Made by a program: the position numbers and the translations under genes
Notes under the pieces: model-generated
The model's database searches: none
What the model saw: the letters and a program-made list of their open reading frames with translations, nothing else
Told to the model about the DNA's origin: nothing
Assembly (NCBI GenBank): GCA_964503685.1
Contig: CAZDAW010000068.1
Coordinates: forward strand, 1 to 18,894
Direction of reading: 5' to 3'
Origin: CAZDAW01 sp964503685
GTDB lineage: Bacteria; Chloroflexota; Anaerolineae; Anaerolineales; Anaerolineaceae
Length of the DNA: 18,894 nucleotides
Part shown: positions 1 to 7,674 of the stretch, piece by piece
Layout: each line of letters begins with the position of its first letter
How positions within the stretch are numbered: the first letter of the stretch is position 1

Positions 1-170
1 GATTCCATTCGAATATCGAGACGGCCTTCCAATCTCTGAAGGCCTTAAAAAGGCGCTCCAAAAACATGGAGCCATGCACAACTTTTATTCGTAATGCCAA
101 CAGTCACATCGCTTTAAGTTCTTAATCCAGGCAACATCCACCAATTCTAAGACAAAAAGGAGCTTCAAGT

Positions 171-1931
171 ATGCCAAAGAAAATTTTAAGAATCAATATG
201 ACCAATTTGAAGGCAACGTATGAAGATGTTCCGGCAAAATGGTCGCGCTGGGCGGGTCGTGCTTTGACATCGGCGATTGTTTGTGACGAAGTTGATCCAA
301 TGTGCCATCCACTCGGGCCGAACAATAAAATTGTCATCGCCCCGGGGTGGGTATCTGGATCACCGGCGGCACCGAGCAGCGGGCGTACTTCATTCGGTGG
401 TAAAAGTCCATTAACCGGCGGCATAAAGGAATCAAATGCGGGCGGTCTTTCCTCGCAAAAAATTGCTAAACTGCGCCTGGCAGCGATCATCATTGAAGGC
501 ACCCCGGCAAATGGGAAATGGTATACCCTGGTCATAAATAAAGACGGCGTCAAATTTGAAAATGCCGCTGACCTGGTTGGAAAAGGCATGTACGAGGTCG
601 ATGAAATCCTGGATAAAAAATACCCCAAACAGGCGATCATCGGAATCGGTCCGGCTGGCGAGATGAAAATGTCCAATGCCGGTATTTCTGTAAATGACCC
701 TGAAAACAATCCTGGCCGCTATGCCGGACGCGGGGGTTTAGGCGCCGTGTTGGCCGTTCGAGGTGTCAAGGCTATAGTGGTCAGTGATGAGGGCGCCCCC
801 GGTGTGGAAATCGCGAACGAGGAACTCTTCAAGGAAGGCCGCAAGAAACTGACTGAAGCCATTCAAGAGCATGGATTGACCAAGAAGGGTGGAGCTTTGA
901 ATTCTTATGGCACCGCCGTACTTGTCAACCTTCTGAATGAAGCCGGTGGATTACCAACCCGCAACTTCAGCGCCGGTCAATTTGAAGGTGCCGCGAAGAT
1001 CTCAGGCGAGGCAATGGCGGAGTTTTGTGAAAAACGCGGCGGTGACGGCATGATGGGACATGGCTGCCACCCCGGATGCATCATTAAATGCTCCAATATC
1101 ATCCCCGATGAAAAAGGCAAAGCCGTCGCTTCCTGCGTGGAATACGAGACAACATGGTCATTGGGCGCGAACTGCGGCATCGATAACCTCGATTACATTG
1201 CCAAGATGACTCGTGAATGTAATGACATCGGCGTTGATACAATAGAAGCTGGCAATACAATTGCCGTTGCTATGGAAGGCGGCCTGCTGAAATTCGGTGA
1301 CGAAAAAGGCGCGCTAAAAACATTTGATGAGATTCGCAAGGGCACACCTCTTGGCCGTATCCTTGGTCAAGGCGTGGAGACAACGGCTAGAGCGTTTGGC
1401 GTTAGCCGGGTTCCGGTGGTAAAACACCAATCCATGCCGGCGTATGAACCGCGTGCTGTGAAAGGCATTGGGGTTACTTATGCCACCACTCCGATGGGTG
1501 CTGACCATACTGCCGGTTATACGATTGCCCCTGAAATTGCCGGTGTCAGTGGAAAACTAGATCCATTATCTGATGAAGGTAAAGCCGAACTCTCCCTCAC
1601 CTTCCAGGCCGCAACGGCGTTCATCGATAGCACTGGCTACTGTCTGTTCATCGCTTTCCCGATCCTCGATATTGCCAAGGGTTGGGCCGGTATGGCTGAA
1701 TCTGTGGCTGGTGTTACCGGTCTCAAGATCACGGGCGATGATGTGATTCCCATGGGCAAAGAAATCTTGAAGATGGAGCGTCTCTTCAATGAGCGCGCCG
1801 GATTCACCTCGCTGGATGACCGCCCGCCGGAATTCATGCGGGAAGAATCTCTGCCGCCTCATAATGTCAAATGGACCATCACAGACGAACAGCTCGATTC
1901 TGTGTACTCCTGGGTACACGACGGTAAATAA
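171..1931 (+). CDS. Aldehyde:ferredoxin oxidoreductase family protein (tungsten-pterin enzyme)
   Basis: 586 residues, close to the family's usual length of about 600. Family members oxidise aldehydes to carboxylates (or run in reverse) in the cytoplasm with a bis-pterin tungsten centre and one 4Fe-4S cluster, passing electrons to ferredoxin. The N-terminal domain carries the family pattern: a gly-rich segment near residue 29 (AGRALTSAI), APGW...SGSPAAPSSGR, KSPLTGG and SNAGG. Candidate cluster ligands are C299, C303 and C307 (GCHPGCIIKC) and C491 (STGYC). The first three are spaced C-x3-C-x3-C rather than the C-x2-C-x3-C of the Pyrococcus enzyme. The start is fixed by AAGGAG at 157-162, 8 bases before ATG. 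Downstream MoaD-like and radical SAM maturase genes support tungsten rather than molybdenum. Substrate cannot be read from sequence. Family assignment is firm; metal and physiological role are inferred. Confidence 0.93.
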   Translation: MPKKILRINMTNLKATYEDVPAKWSRWAGRALTSAIVCDEVDPMCHPLGPNNKIVIAPGWVSGSPAAPSSGRTSFGGKSPLTGGIKESNAGGLSSQKIAKLRLAAIIIEGTPANGKWYTLVINKDGVKFENAADLVGKGMYEVDEILDKKYPKQAIIGIGPAGEMKMSNAGISVNDPENNPGRYAGRGGLGAVLAVRGVKAIVVSDEGAPGVEIANEELFKEGRKKLTEAIQEHGLTKKGGALNSYGTAVLVNLLNEAGGLPTRNFSAGQFEGAAKISGEAMAEFCEKRGGDGMMGHGCHPGCIIKCSNIIPDEKGKAVASCVEYETTWSLGANCGIDNLDYIAKMTRECNDIGVDTIEAGNTIAVAMEGGLLKFGDEKGALKTFDEIRKGTPLGRILGQGVETTARAFGVSRVPVVKHQSMPAYEPRAVKGIGVTYATTPMGADHTAGYTIAPEIAGVSGKLDPLSDEGKAELSLTFQAATAFIDSTGYCLFIAFPILDIAKGWAGMAESVAGVTGLKITGDDVIPMGKEILKMERLFNERAGFTSLDDRPPEFMREESLPPHNVKWTITDEQLDSVYSWVHDGK

Positions 1932-1953
1932 AACTGAATTACACTCACACAAT

Positions 1954-1983
1954 CCCGGGTGCGGTGACTGAATCGCACCCGGG
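1954..1983 (+). promoter_or_regulatory. Stable intercistronic hairpin overlapping the next gene's Shine-Dalgarno
   Basis: Perfect 10-bp inverted repeat CCCGGGTGCG (1954-1963) / CGCACCCGGG (1974-1983) with a 10-base loop, in the gap between the oxidoreductase and the following gene. No T-run follows, so it is not a canonical intrinsic terminator. Its last three G residues form the start of the GGGAGG ribosome binding site (1981-1986) used by the ATG at 1994. It could lower translation of the accessory genes relative to the abundant enzyme, or protect the 3' end of the oxidoreductase transcript. The structure is seen; the function is inferred. Confidence 0.7.
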
Positions 1984-1993
1984 AGGAAACATT

Positions 1994-2797
1994 ATGCCTG
2001 TATATCAAGATATTTACTGGGGATATGAAATTACATATCCCAATTTTTGGTTACATACGTCTATTGGTGATTCTGAATTTTTTACTGCAACGCTGGATAG
2101 CCTTGATCCGCTATATGAAGAGCCCGACGCGGGTTTTATTGCGATTCGGGGAGAGTGGAATTGGGCGAGGAAAGATATCCGGCCGTTGTGGAACGAAACC
2201 ATCGGAAAAACCGCCGGGTTTCTCGGCGCCAAAAATATCGGCGCCGCTCCATGGAAGTTGGGCGACGCAGTTGGACTGGAAGCTGAGATCGTCCTCCCCA
2301 AAAAAGATATCAGGCGGCTATGGACGGGAGTACTGTCTCACGAATTTTGTGTGCTTCACTTGATGGTATCTCATCCGAAGACTGTCCGCACGACATTCGA
2401 ACCCCTGGCGACCAGTGTCATATCAAGCTTGAAATTCAACTCTTCAAAATTTGAATTGGAACAGACAAGCGAAGGTATTCCGATTCCGCCTGGTTATCAC
2501 GTTGTTGATCCAAAAACAGTCATCGATGATATTGATGACACGTCTTGTTGGCATGCTTATGATGGGGAAGCCGGAATCGGGGCTTTGCAGTCATTCTATG
2601 TGCGCGAATTCCCTGCAAATGGTTGGGCAATTTTGGAATACGTTCCCTTCACACCGCTGTCTGACCTTGGGTTTGCGCGTTACAAAATCCACAAGGAATC
2701 AAAATTACTTACATTGGGGTTATTGCCCGCCAAAACTGATGATGTAGATAGTTCACAAAACCATACAAAAATAGTTTATAAAGTAAATGGTGATTAA
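1994..2797 (+). CDS. Uncharacterised two-domain protein of the oxidoreductase cassette
   Basis: 267 residues, not assigned to a named family. ATG 1994 is preferred over the in-frame GTG 1964 because GGGAGG (1981-1986) sits 7 bases upstream; 1964 lies inside a hairpin with no RBS. No signal peptide or membrane segment is evident, so it is probably cytoplasmic. The first ~145 residues (GYEITYPNFW... to ...VISSLKFN) have a beta-rich pattern resembling PsbP/Mog1/DcrB-like folds, a weak impression. A second part begins near residue 155 with IPIPPGYHVVD and contains DIDDTSCWHAYDGEAGIGALQSFY and a closing LGLLP segment. It lies between the oxidoreductase (62-base gap) and the MoaD-like gene (35-base gap), so co-transcription is likely. 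A role in enzyme assembly or cofactor delivery is inferred from position only. Confidence 0.8.
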   Translation: MPVYQDIYWGYEITYPNFWLHTSIGDSEFFTATLDSLDPLYEEPDAGFIAIRGEWNWARKDIRPLWNETIGKTAGFLGAKNIGAAPWKLGDAVGLEAEIVLPKKDIRRLWTGVLSHEFCVLHLMVSHPKTVRTTFEPLATSVISSLKFNSSKFELEQTSEGIPIPPGYHVVDPKTVIDDIDDTSCWHAYDGEAGIGALQSFYVREFPANGWAILEYVPFTPLSDLGFARYKIHKESKLLTLGLLPAKTDDVDSSQNHTKIVYKVNGD

Positions 2798-2832
2798 TTA
2801 TCTTTTTAAGGATAGGTTATTCGGAGATCGTC

Positions 2833-3072
2833 ATGCGTGTTTCAGTAAAGCTTTTTGCCACATTGACACATTATGGTCCCAATGTTCGAGCTGGAGAGCC
2901 ATTTGAAGTGGATCTGCCGGAAGATGCCCGTGTAATTGATCTCATCAATTTACTACATATCCCTCCTGTAGAAGCGCATGTTGTTTTTATCAATAACATG
3001 ATCGTTCGGCATGAAACACAATTAACTCACGGGAACAACATTGGAATTTTTCCTCAGGTCGCAGGTGGATGA
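2833..3072 (+). CDS. MoaD/ThiS-like ubiquitin-fold sulfur carrier
   Basis: 79 residues. The start is RVSVKLFATLTHYGP, the sequence ends in VAGG, and the terminal Gly-Gly is the hallmark of MoaD/ThiS proteins, which are activated as a C-terminal thiocarboxylate to donate sulfur. In pterin cofactor synthesis MoaD supplies the dithiolene sulfurs with MoaE; in tungsten-enzyme loci a dedicated copy often sits beside the oxidoreductase. The FINNMIVRHETQLTHGNNIGIFPQVAGG end matches the family's terminal strand pattern. GGAG (2823-2826) lies 6 bases before ATG. No MoaE, MoeB or sulfurtransferase is present in the window, so partners must be encoded elsewhere. Whether it serves general pterin synthesis or only this oxidoreductase cannot be told from sequence. 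Confidence 0.87.
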   Translation: MRVSVKLFATLTHYGPNVRAGEPFEVDLPEDARVIDLINLLHIPPVEAHVVFINNMIVRHETQLTHGNNIGIFPQVAGG

Positions 3073-3141
3073 GCCCTTGAATTTAGTACAAATCCGGGAT
3101 CTTATTCATTGAACTTATTTCTGTATACCGACGGTTCGTAA

Positions 3142-4405
3142 ATGAAAAAACAATATTTACATAAAGTCCATATTGATAAAAAAGGGCAATTAATCATTCC
3201 CGGTGAACTGGTTTCGCGCTTTGGCTTGCAACCGGGAGCGGATATCTATATTGAAGAAGGCAATGATGAAATTCGTGTCCACAGATCGGTTTCTCATCTG
3301 GCAAAGGTTTATATAGAAGTAACCAATCTCTGCAACCTTGATTGTCAGACTTGCATGCGCAATGTGTGGGGTGAACCATCCGGGTTGATGAGTGATGCCA
3401 CATTTGAAAAAATCTTTTCCGAGATACAAACACTCCAGCCCCCCCCCCACGATATTTTTTGGCGGTTACGGTGAACCGCTCCTACATCCAAAAATAATGG
3501 ATTGGGTAAAAAGATTCAAAGAAAGTGGCGCCCGGGTTGAGTTGATCTCTAATGGCCTTCTTCTGACAGAAGAACGCTCTCTTCAGTTTATACGTTCAGG
3601 ATTGGATGTGCTGTGGATCTCGCTTGATGGGTCTTCGGAGGAGAGTTATGTTGATATTCGTTTGGGCTCATCTTTGCCTGCTGTAATCGAAAACCTTAGA
3701 AAATTGCGATTTGTCAGGCATAAAGCGACAGCCATTGATAACACACTTCCAAATCTTGGGATCGCTTTTGTCGCCATGAAAAAGAATATTAAAGATTTAC
3801 CGGAGGTAATACAGCTTGGAATTCAATTAGGAGCGACACGGTTTTCCATAAGTAATGTCCTTCCACATACGTCTGATTTGAACGATCAAATTTTATATAA
3901 ACGATCCATGCAGAATATGATCGGACGGCAGAATACATCCTACCCTCTGATCAACCTTTCAAGGATGGATTGGAACGATGCCACCAGGGATGTTCTGGCA
4001 TATATTTACGGCAGGAAGTTCCGTCTGGAATTGGCTGGATATGAAATCAACCGAGCGGTGGATACCTGCCCGTTCATTGAGCAGGGGAGTATGTCCATTC
4101 GTTGGGACGGGAGTGTGTCTCCATGCCTGCCTTTGCTTCATACCAATCAGTATGTTTGCCGCCTGCAATTACGGAAAACCATGAGCTATTCATTGGGAAA
4201 TGTCAACGAGACCGGTGTTCTTGGGATATGGCAAAGCGAAAAATATACATCCCTCCGGGATAGACTGCAGCGGTTTGATTTTTCACCCTGCACATTCTGC
4301 GATGGATGCGAATTATCAGAAGATAATATGAACGATTGTCTTGGGAATACCGAACTGGCCTGTGGCGGATGTCTGTGGGCCCAGGGTTTCATCCGGTGCC
4401 CATAA
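3142..4405 (+). CDS. Radical SAM/SPASM protein, tungsten-cofactor oxidoreductase maturase type, frameshifted
   Basis: Two overlapping frames together encode one radical SAM protein. The first (from 3142) holds a ~45-residue AbrB/SpoVT-like beta domain (HIDKKGQLIIPGELVSRFGLQPG) and the radical SAM cluster motif C64-x3-C68-x2-C71 (CNLDCQTC), which binds a 4Fe-4S cluster and SAM. The frame is lost in a run of 10 C (3439-3448). Removing one C gives QPPPTIFFGGYGEPLLHP, restoring the GGxGEP motif, and a ~420-residue protein. The C-terminus has a SPASM-like cysteine-rich region (DTCPF, SPCLPL, CTFCDGC, CGGC) for further clusters. The AbrB-plus-radical-SAM layout and position beside the oxidoreductase and MoaD-like genes fit the tungsten cofactor oxidoreductase maturase family. 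No strong RBS is seen before 3142. The break could be a sequencing error, phase variation, or true loss. Confidence 0.82.
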
Positions 4406-4761
4406 TAAAAAAAATTTAATTGAGATTATTGGATGGTTTTGTTGGTAATTCGAGGAAGAAAATTTACACTCAGATATATAGCGAAGATCACCAAAAGGTA
4501 AGTAGTTCGGCTAATCGTATTAAGTAACAATCTCTTTAGAGTGTCAAATCATCCGGCGTGATGATATTATCGTTGGTATATACATACTCCGGAACCATCA
4601 ACCTCCTGATTTTAGACAGACGGTCAGACATAATTTATTATGGACCGCCTACCTAAAGTTATTGATAAATATTACGATAATAGTCCTTAAACCATTGCGC
4701 GCGATGGTATTATTTATGTTATAACACGGTTAGGCATTAAACTCGTGTTTCCAGGACAATT
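4406..4761. other. Intergenic region, 356 bases, AT-rich
   Basis: No supported gene lies between the radical SAM gene and the GGDEF-EAL gene. I see no convincing hairpin-plus-T-run terminator for the upstream cassette. A weak promoter-like pair (TTGCGC 4695-4700, TATAAC 4720-4725) has a 19-base spacer, too long to call. On the minus strand a 20-codon ORF (4598 down to 4536) follows an AGGAGG (4602-4607) with only a 3-base spacer; it is described as a finding, not a gene. Confidence 0.6.
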
Positions 4762-6645
4762 TTGAAAAGATCTTTTCTCATCCTGTGGCACAAAATCAGG
4801 GCGTTCTTTGACCTGTACTTGGAAAAAAGGATGCGGCAAGAATTCTCTGAATCCAGAGAGATTATAAAATTTGCCGCCAGCATATTCGCGTACCTGGTTT
4901 TCATGGTATTGATGACATATCCTGCCATACCCATCCCGGTAAAGGGAATACTGGCACAGTTTGAAGTCCTTATATCTGTATTTCTGGCTTTAAATTTTGC
5001 ACGAAAAGGGTACCTGGCGGGAATTGTCTTGAATACCCTCAACCTTGTGATGGTTTTCTTTTCTGTTATGTTTGGCGGAATATCGAACGCCGTCACCGGA
5101 TTGGTGGTCAATATCTTCACGATCATTTCCATCAGCATTATTGCCGCGCTTACACACCGTAATACCCGCCAGTATGAGGAAGTAGTCAAACAAAAAGAAG
5201 AGCTGCTTCTTTTGAATCGGGAAATACGGGCTTCTGAAGAGGAATTGCGGCAGCAAAACAATGAACTGCAGAAATCCTATCAAATCATTAAGAGCGGCGA
5301 GGAAAAGCTAAATTTTCTCGCGTATTTTGATCCGCTTACAGAACTGCCCAACCGTAAAATGATCCTTGACCGACTCGAATTGCTGGTCAGCCTTTCACGC
5401 CAAAACCGCTCCTCTTTCGCGGTTGTGTTCATCGATCTGGATGATTTCAAGAAGATTAACGACACCTTGGGGCACCATATGGGTGACGCGTTGATCGTAT
5501 CGGTGGCTTCTCGGCTTTGTGGACGGCTTGATAAACGCGACATCCTGGGGCGGTTGGGCGGAGACGAATTCGCTCTAATCATCCAGCAGGATATTAAGAA
5601 TGAGGCCATTCTGGAGTATGTGGATACCCTGCGACAATGCCTTGAGGAAAAATTTGTTATTGAGGGGCACGAGCTCTTTATCCGAGCAAGTTTTGGTATC
5701 GCTCGATTCCCGGATGACGGCCTGATACCTGATGAGCTGATCCGCAGCGCGGACACTGCCATGTACCGGGTTAAAGAAACCGGGAAGAATGGTGTTTACT
5801 TCTTCCATCGTGAAATGTTGGACGCGGTATTGCGAAAGCTCGAATTCGAGAAAAAGATCAGTCAAGCTCTGCAAAATGGAGAGTTTTTCCTGGCATTTCA
5901 GCCGCAATTTGATATCCGTGATAATTCACTGCGCGGATTCGAAGCACTATCTCGCTGGCAATCCCCTGACCTGGGACTGGTAAGTCCGTATAAATTCATC
6001 CCAATCGCCGAAGAAACCCGGTTAATCATCCCCCTTGGCCAGTGGATCCTGTCAACCGCCTGCCGGACGTTCAAGAACCTGATGGATCGGTACCACCGGG
6101 ATGACCTGATCCTTTCCGTCAATATATCCGCGATCCAGTTTGATAACGTGAACTTTGTCTCTATGTTGGAAAGAACACTGAACGAGAGTGGATTGCCAGG
6201 AAAAAACCTGGAGCTGGAGATAACGGAAAGTATCATGATCAATTCTCTTGATCACACCCGCCAGATAATTAATGAATTGAAGTCCATGGGGGTGAAGATA
6301 GCCCTGGATGATTTCGGAACCGGATATTCCTCATTACGTTACCTGCAGTTATTGCCCATTGATACATTGAAAATCGACAAAACATTTGTTGATAGTATTC
6401 GTGAACCTGTTGGAGATGTCCAGTTAATCGGCGCGATCATTTCGCTGGTTCACCAGTTGAACATTTTTGTGGTGGCCGAAGGGGTTGAAACTGAATCACA
6501 ATTAGTGTATCTCAAAGAAAAAGGCTGCGACGGCGTGCAGGGTTTCTTGCTGGGGCGGCCATTGGTGGAACCGGATCTTTTTGCTTTTCTCGAAAATCAG
6601 AAAGTCCGCCTGTTGATGCCTGTCAACCAGTATCAAGAAACGTAA
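4762..6645 (+). CDS. Membrane-anchored GGDEF-EAL cyclic-di-GMP signalling protein
   Basis: 627 residues from a TTG start, with an in-frame stop at 4738-4740. ATG 4831 (23 residues shorter, GGA at 4821) is a reasonable alternative start. About four hydrophobic segments (roughly residues 34-58, 62-79, 83-104, 107-130) form a membrane sensor region. A charged coiled-coil linker (~132-180) follows, then a GGDEF domain with intact GGDEF at 266-270 and DDFKKINDTLGHHMGD upstream. The EAL domain has EAL at 394-396, ELEITES, and DDFGTGYSSL from 516. Diguanylate cyclases make c-di-GMP and EAL phosphodiesterases linearise it; both catalytic signatures look intact. The allosteric inhibitory site is not canonical: the four residues five before GGDEF are DKRD, not RxxD. 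The ligand for the membrane domain is unknown, and net activity cannot be predicted. Confidence 0.93.
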   Translation: MKRSFLILWHKIRAFFDLYLEKRMRQEFSESREIIKFAASIFAYLVFMVLMTYPAIPIPVKGILAQFEVLISVFLALNFARKGYLAGIVLNTLNLVMVFFSVMFGGISNAVTGLVVNIFTIISISIIAALTHRNTRQYEEVVKQKEELLLLNREIRASEEELRQQNNELQKSYQIIKSGEEKLNFLAYFDPLTELPNRKMILDRLELLVSLSRQNRSSFAVVFIDLDDFKKINDTLGHHMGDALIVSVASRLCGRLDKRDILGRLGGDEFALIIQQDIKNEAILEYVDTLRQCLEEKFVIEGHELFIRASFGIARFPDDGLIPDELIRSADTAMYRVKETGKNGVYFFHREMLDAVLRKLEFEKKISQALQNGEFFLAFQPQFDIRDNSLRGFEALSRWQSPDLGLVSPYKFIPIAEETRLIIPLGQWILSTACRTFKNLMDRYHRDDLILSVNISAIQFDNVNFVSMLERTLNESGLPGKNLELEITESIMINSLDHTRQIINELKSMGVKIALDDFGTGYSSLRYLQLLPIDTLKIDKTFVDSIREPVGDVQLIGAIISLVHQLNIFVVAEGVETESQLVYLKEKGCDGVQGFLLGRPLVEPDLFAFLENQKVRLLMPVNQYQET

Positions 6646-6804
6646 TAATTTCTTCAATGGCTGTCTCTTACTTATAATCAGGAATGCCAACCATATTCTC
6701 AATACTTATCAGAATTGATAATGTACAGCATTCTAAGATACAGGAAAAGAAATACAAATTAAAAAAACCAATTTTCGAACTTGACCCAAATTAGGAGGAT
6801 ACGA

Positions 6805-7164
6805 ATGGCAAGGATTACCTTTGTCGAGTACAAAGGAAAGCGAATCATGGAACTGGATATTTCCCGATGCGAACCCGAAGAGACAGTTAAGAGTTTTAAT
6901 GAAGCGCATCAGATCATCGCTACAAACCCTCCAAAATCAGTACTACTAATGACCATCGCCTCAAAAGCGGTGATCAGTAAAAATGCCATGGAAGCCGTTA
7001 AAAATTTCACGGTTGCCAATACACCGTATATCAAAGGTTCGGCGGTAGTTGGAGTGGACAGTACGTTGCGGGTCTTCATGATGACGGTCCAGTTTATGAC
7101 CCTGCACCCGATCAAGTTATTCAGCACCCGTGAAGAAGCCATGGAGTACCTGATTGGGACGTAA
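6805..7164 (+). CDS. Small STAS/SpoIIAA-like protein
   Basis: 119 residues. ATG 6805 is chosen because AGGAGG (6793-6798) lies 6 bases upstream; the longer in-frame reading from the TTG at 6781 has no RBS. The alternating beta/alpha pattern (RITFVEYKGKRIMELDISRC, a central PKSVLLMTIASKAV, then GSAVVGVD and a terminal FSTREEAMEYL helix) resembles short single-domain STAS/SpoIIAA-like proteins in regulatory or protein-interaction roles. No obvious phosphorylatable serine motif of true SpoIIAA is visible, and there is no membrane segment, so it is probably cytosolic. It lies 159 bases after the GGDEF-EAL gene on the same strand, but with its own gap, so co-regulation is only possible. A short inverted repeat TTATCA/TGATAA lies upstream near 6705-6721. 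Confidence 0.75.
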   Translation: MARITFVEYKGKRIMELDISRCEPEETVKSFNEAHQIIATNPPKSVLLMTIASKAVISKNAMEAVKNFTVANTPYIKGSAVVGVDSTLRVFMMTVQFMTLHPIKLFSTREEAMEYLIGT

Positions 7165-7508
7165 ACTTGTTGATGAAGGTAGAGGGGATACCATTATATA
7201 AATGGAAAAAATCCCGGTTAAAGTCATAGCATTCAGGGTGAAATCCAGGTCGCGGGCTGATCTGGGCTGGCTATTGAACAGGCTGCGAAATCCCATGCCA
7301 TATTAATTAACCTCCTTTATAGAGGCAAATTAGGTTCAATGAAAAAATCCTTTTTCGAGGGGCGATAGAAGCATCCGGAGACAGATTACTTTTAAAGTGG
7401 TAAGCCCATACCGTGATTTTTCTACTCTACAATTGGCGCTTCATTCTTTTTTTAGGCGGTGTTGGGATTTCCTCTGACAGAGTCGCTTATTATCGTCACC
7501 CTTTTATT

Positions 7509-7535
7509 TGAATCTGCAATCTAATTGCAGATTCA
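7509..7535. repeat. Perfect 12-bp inverted repeat with 3-base loop
   Basis: Arms TGAATCTGCAAT (7509-7520) and ATTGCAGATTCA (7524-7535) around CTA. Neither side carries a T-run in the direction of transcription, so it is not a standard terminator. It lies about 140 bases upstream of gnd and could be a protein-binding operator or an RNA hairpin in the leader. Confidence 0.65.
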
Positions 7536-7539
7536 TTCA

Positions 7540-7574
7540 ACCAAAATTAGCTATGAGAGCTAGATATTTTTGGT
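7540..7574. repeat. Imperfect inverted repeat upstream of gnd
   Basis: Outer arms ACCAAAA (7540-7546) and TTTTGGT (7568-7574) and inner arms TAGCT (7548-7552) and AGCTA (7558-7562) pair with a few unpaired bases between. It lies immediately downstream of the perfect 12-bp palindrome, giving two consecutive dyads in the gnd upstream region. Confidence 0.45.
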
Positions 7575-7674
7575 AATAATCGTAGTGTAAATAAATTTTT
7601 CACTATGTTCCCAACCTGTGACATTAACCATGCTATCCTGTCAACCGGTGTATCATTAACCCAACTTGAGGTGA

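Larger units (their letters stand above)
7165..7674. other. Intergenic region, 510 bases, rich in inverted repeats
   Basis: No well-supported gene. It contains a perfect 12-bp palindrome (7509-7535), an imperfect stem-loop just after it (7540-7574), and two short antisense-overlapping ORFs (7202-7306 plus, 7233-7301 minus). The minus one follows a full AAAGGAGG at 7311-7318. No convincing promoter for gnd could be placed, although it must lie here or further upstream. Confidence 0.6.

Noticed and set aside
1..170. Possible pterin-cofactor (Moco/tungsten) riboswitch upstream of the oxidoreductase
   Set aside because: A 7-bp hairpin (23-29 with 38-44) and a weaker second pairing are present, but I could not match the Moco motif's conserved segments, so I do not claim it.
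122..709. Long minus-strand ORF antisense to the oxidoreductase N-terminus
   Set aside because: It is fully inside a strongly matched conserved gene, has no family pattern, and lacks a plausible RBS; it is a shadow frame.
1964..1993. Longer GTG start for the second cassette gene
   Set aside because: It would begin inside the stable hairpin without an RBS, whereas ATG 1994 has GGGAGG at good spacing.
4695..4725. Promoter for the GGDEF-EAL gene (TTGCGC / TATAAC)
   Set aside because: A 19-base spacer and weak -35 match are not enough to call it.
6781..6804. Longer TTG start for the STAS-like gene
   Set aside because: AGGAGG is positioned for ATG 6805; the upstream codons include the RBS itself.
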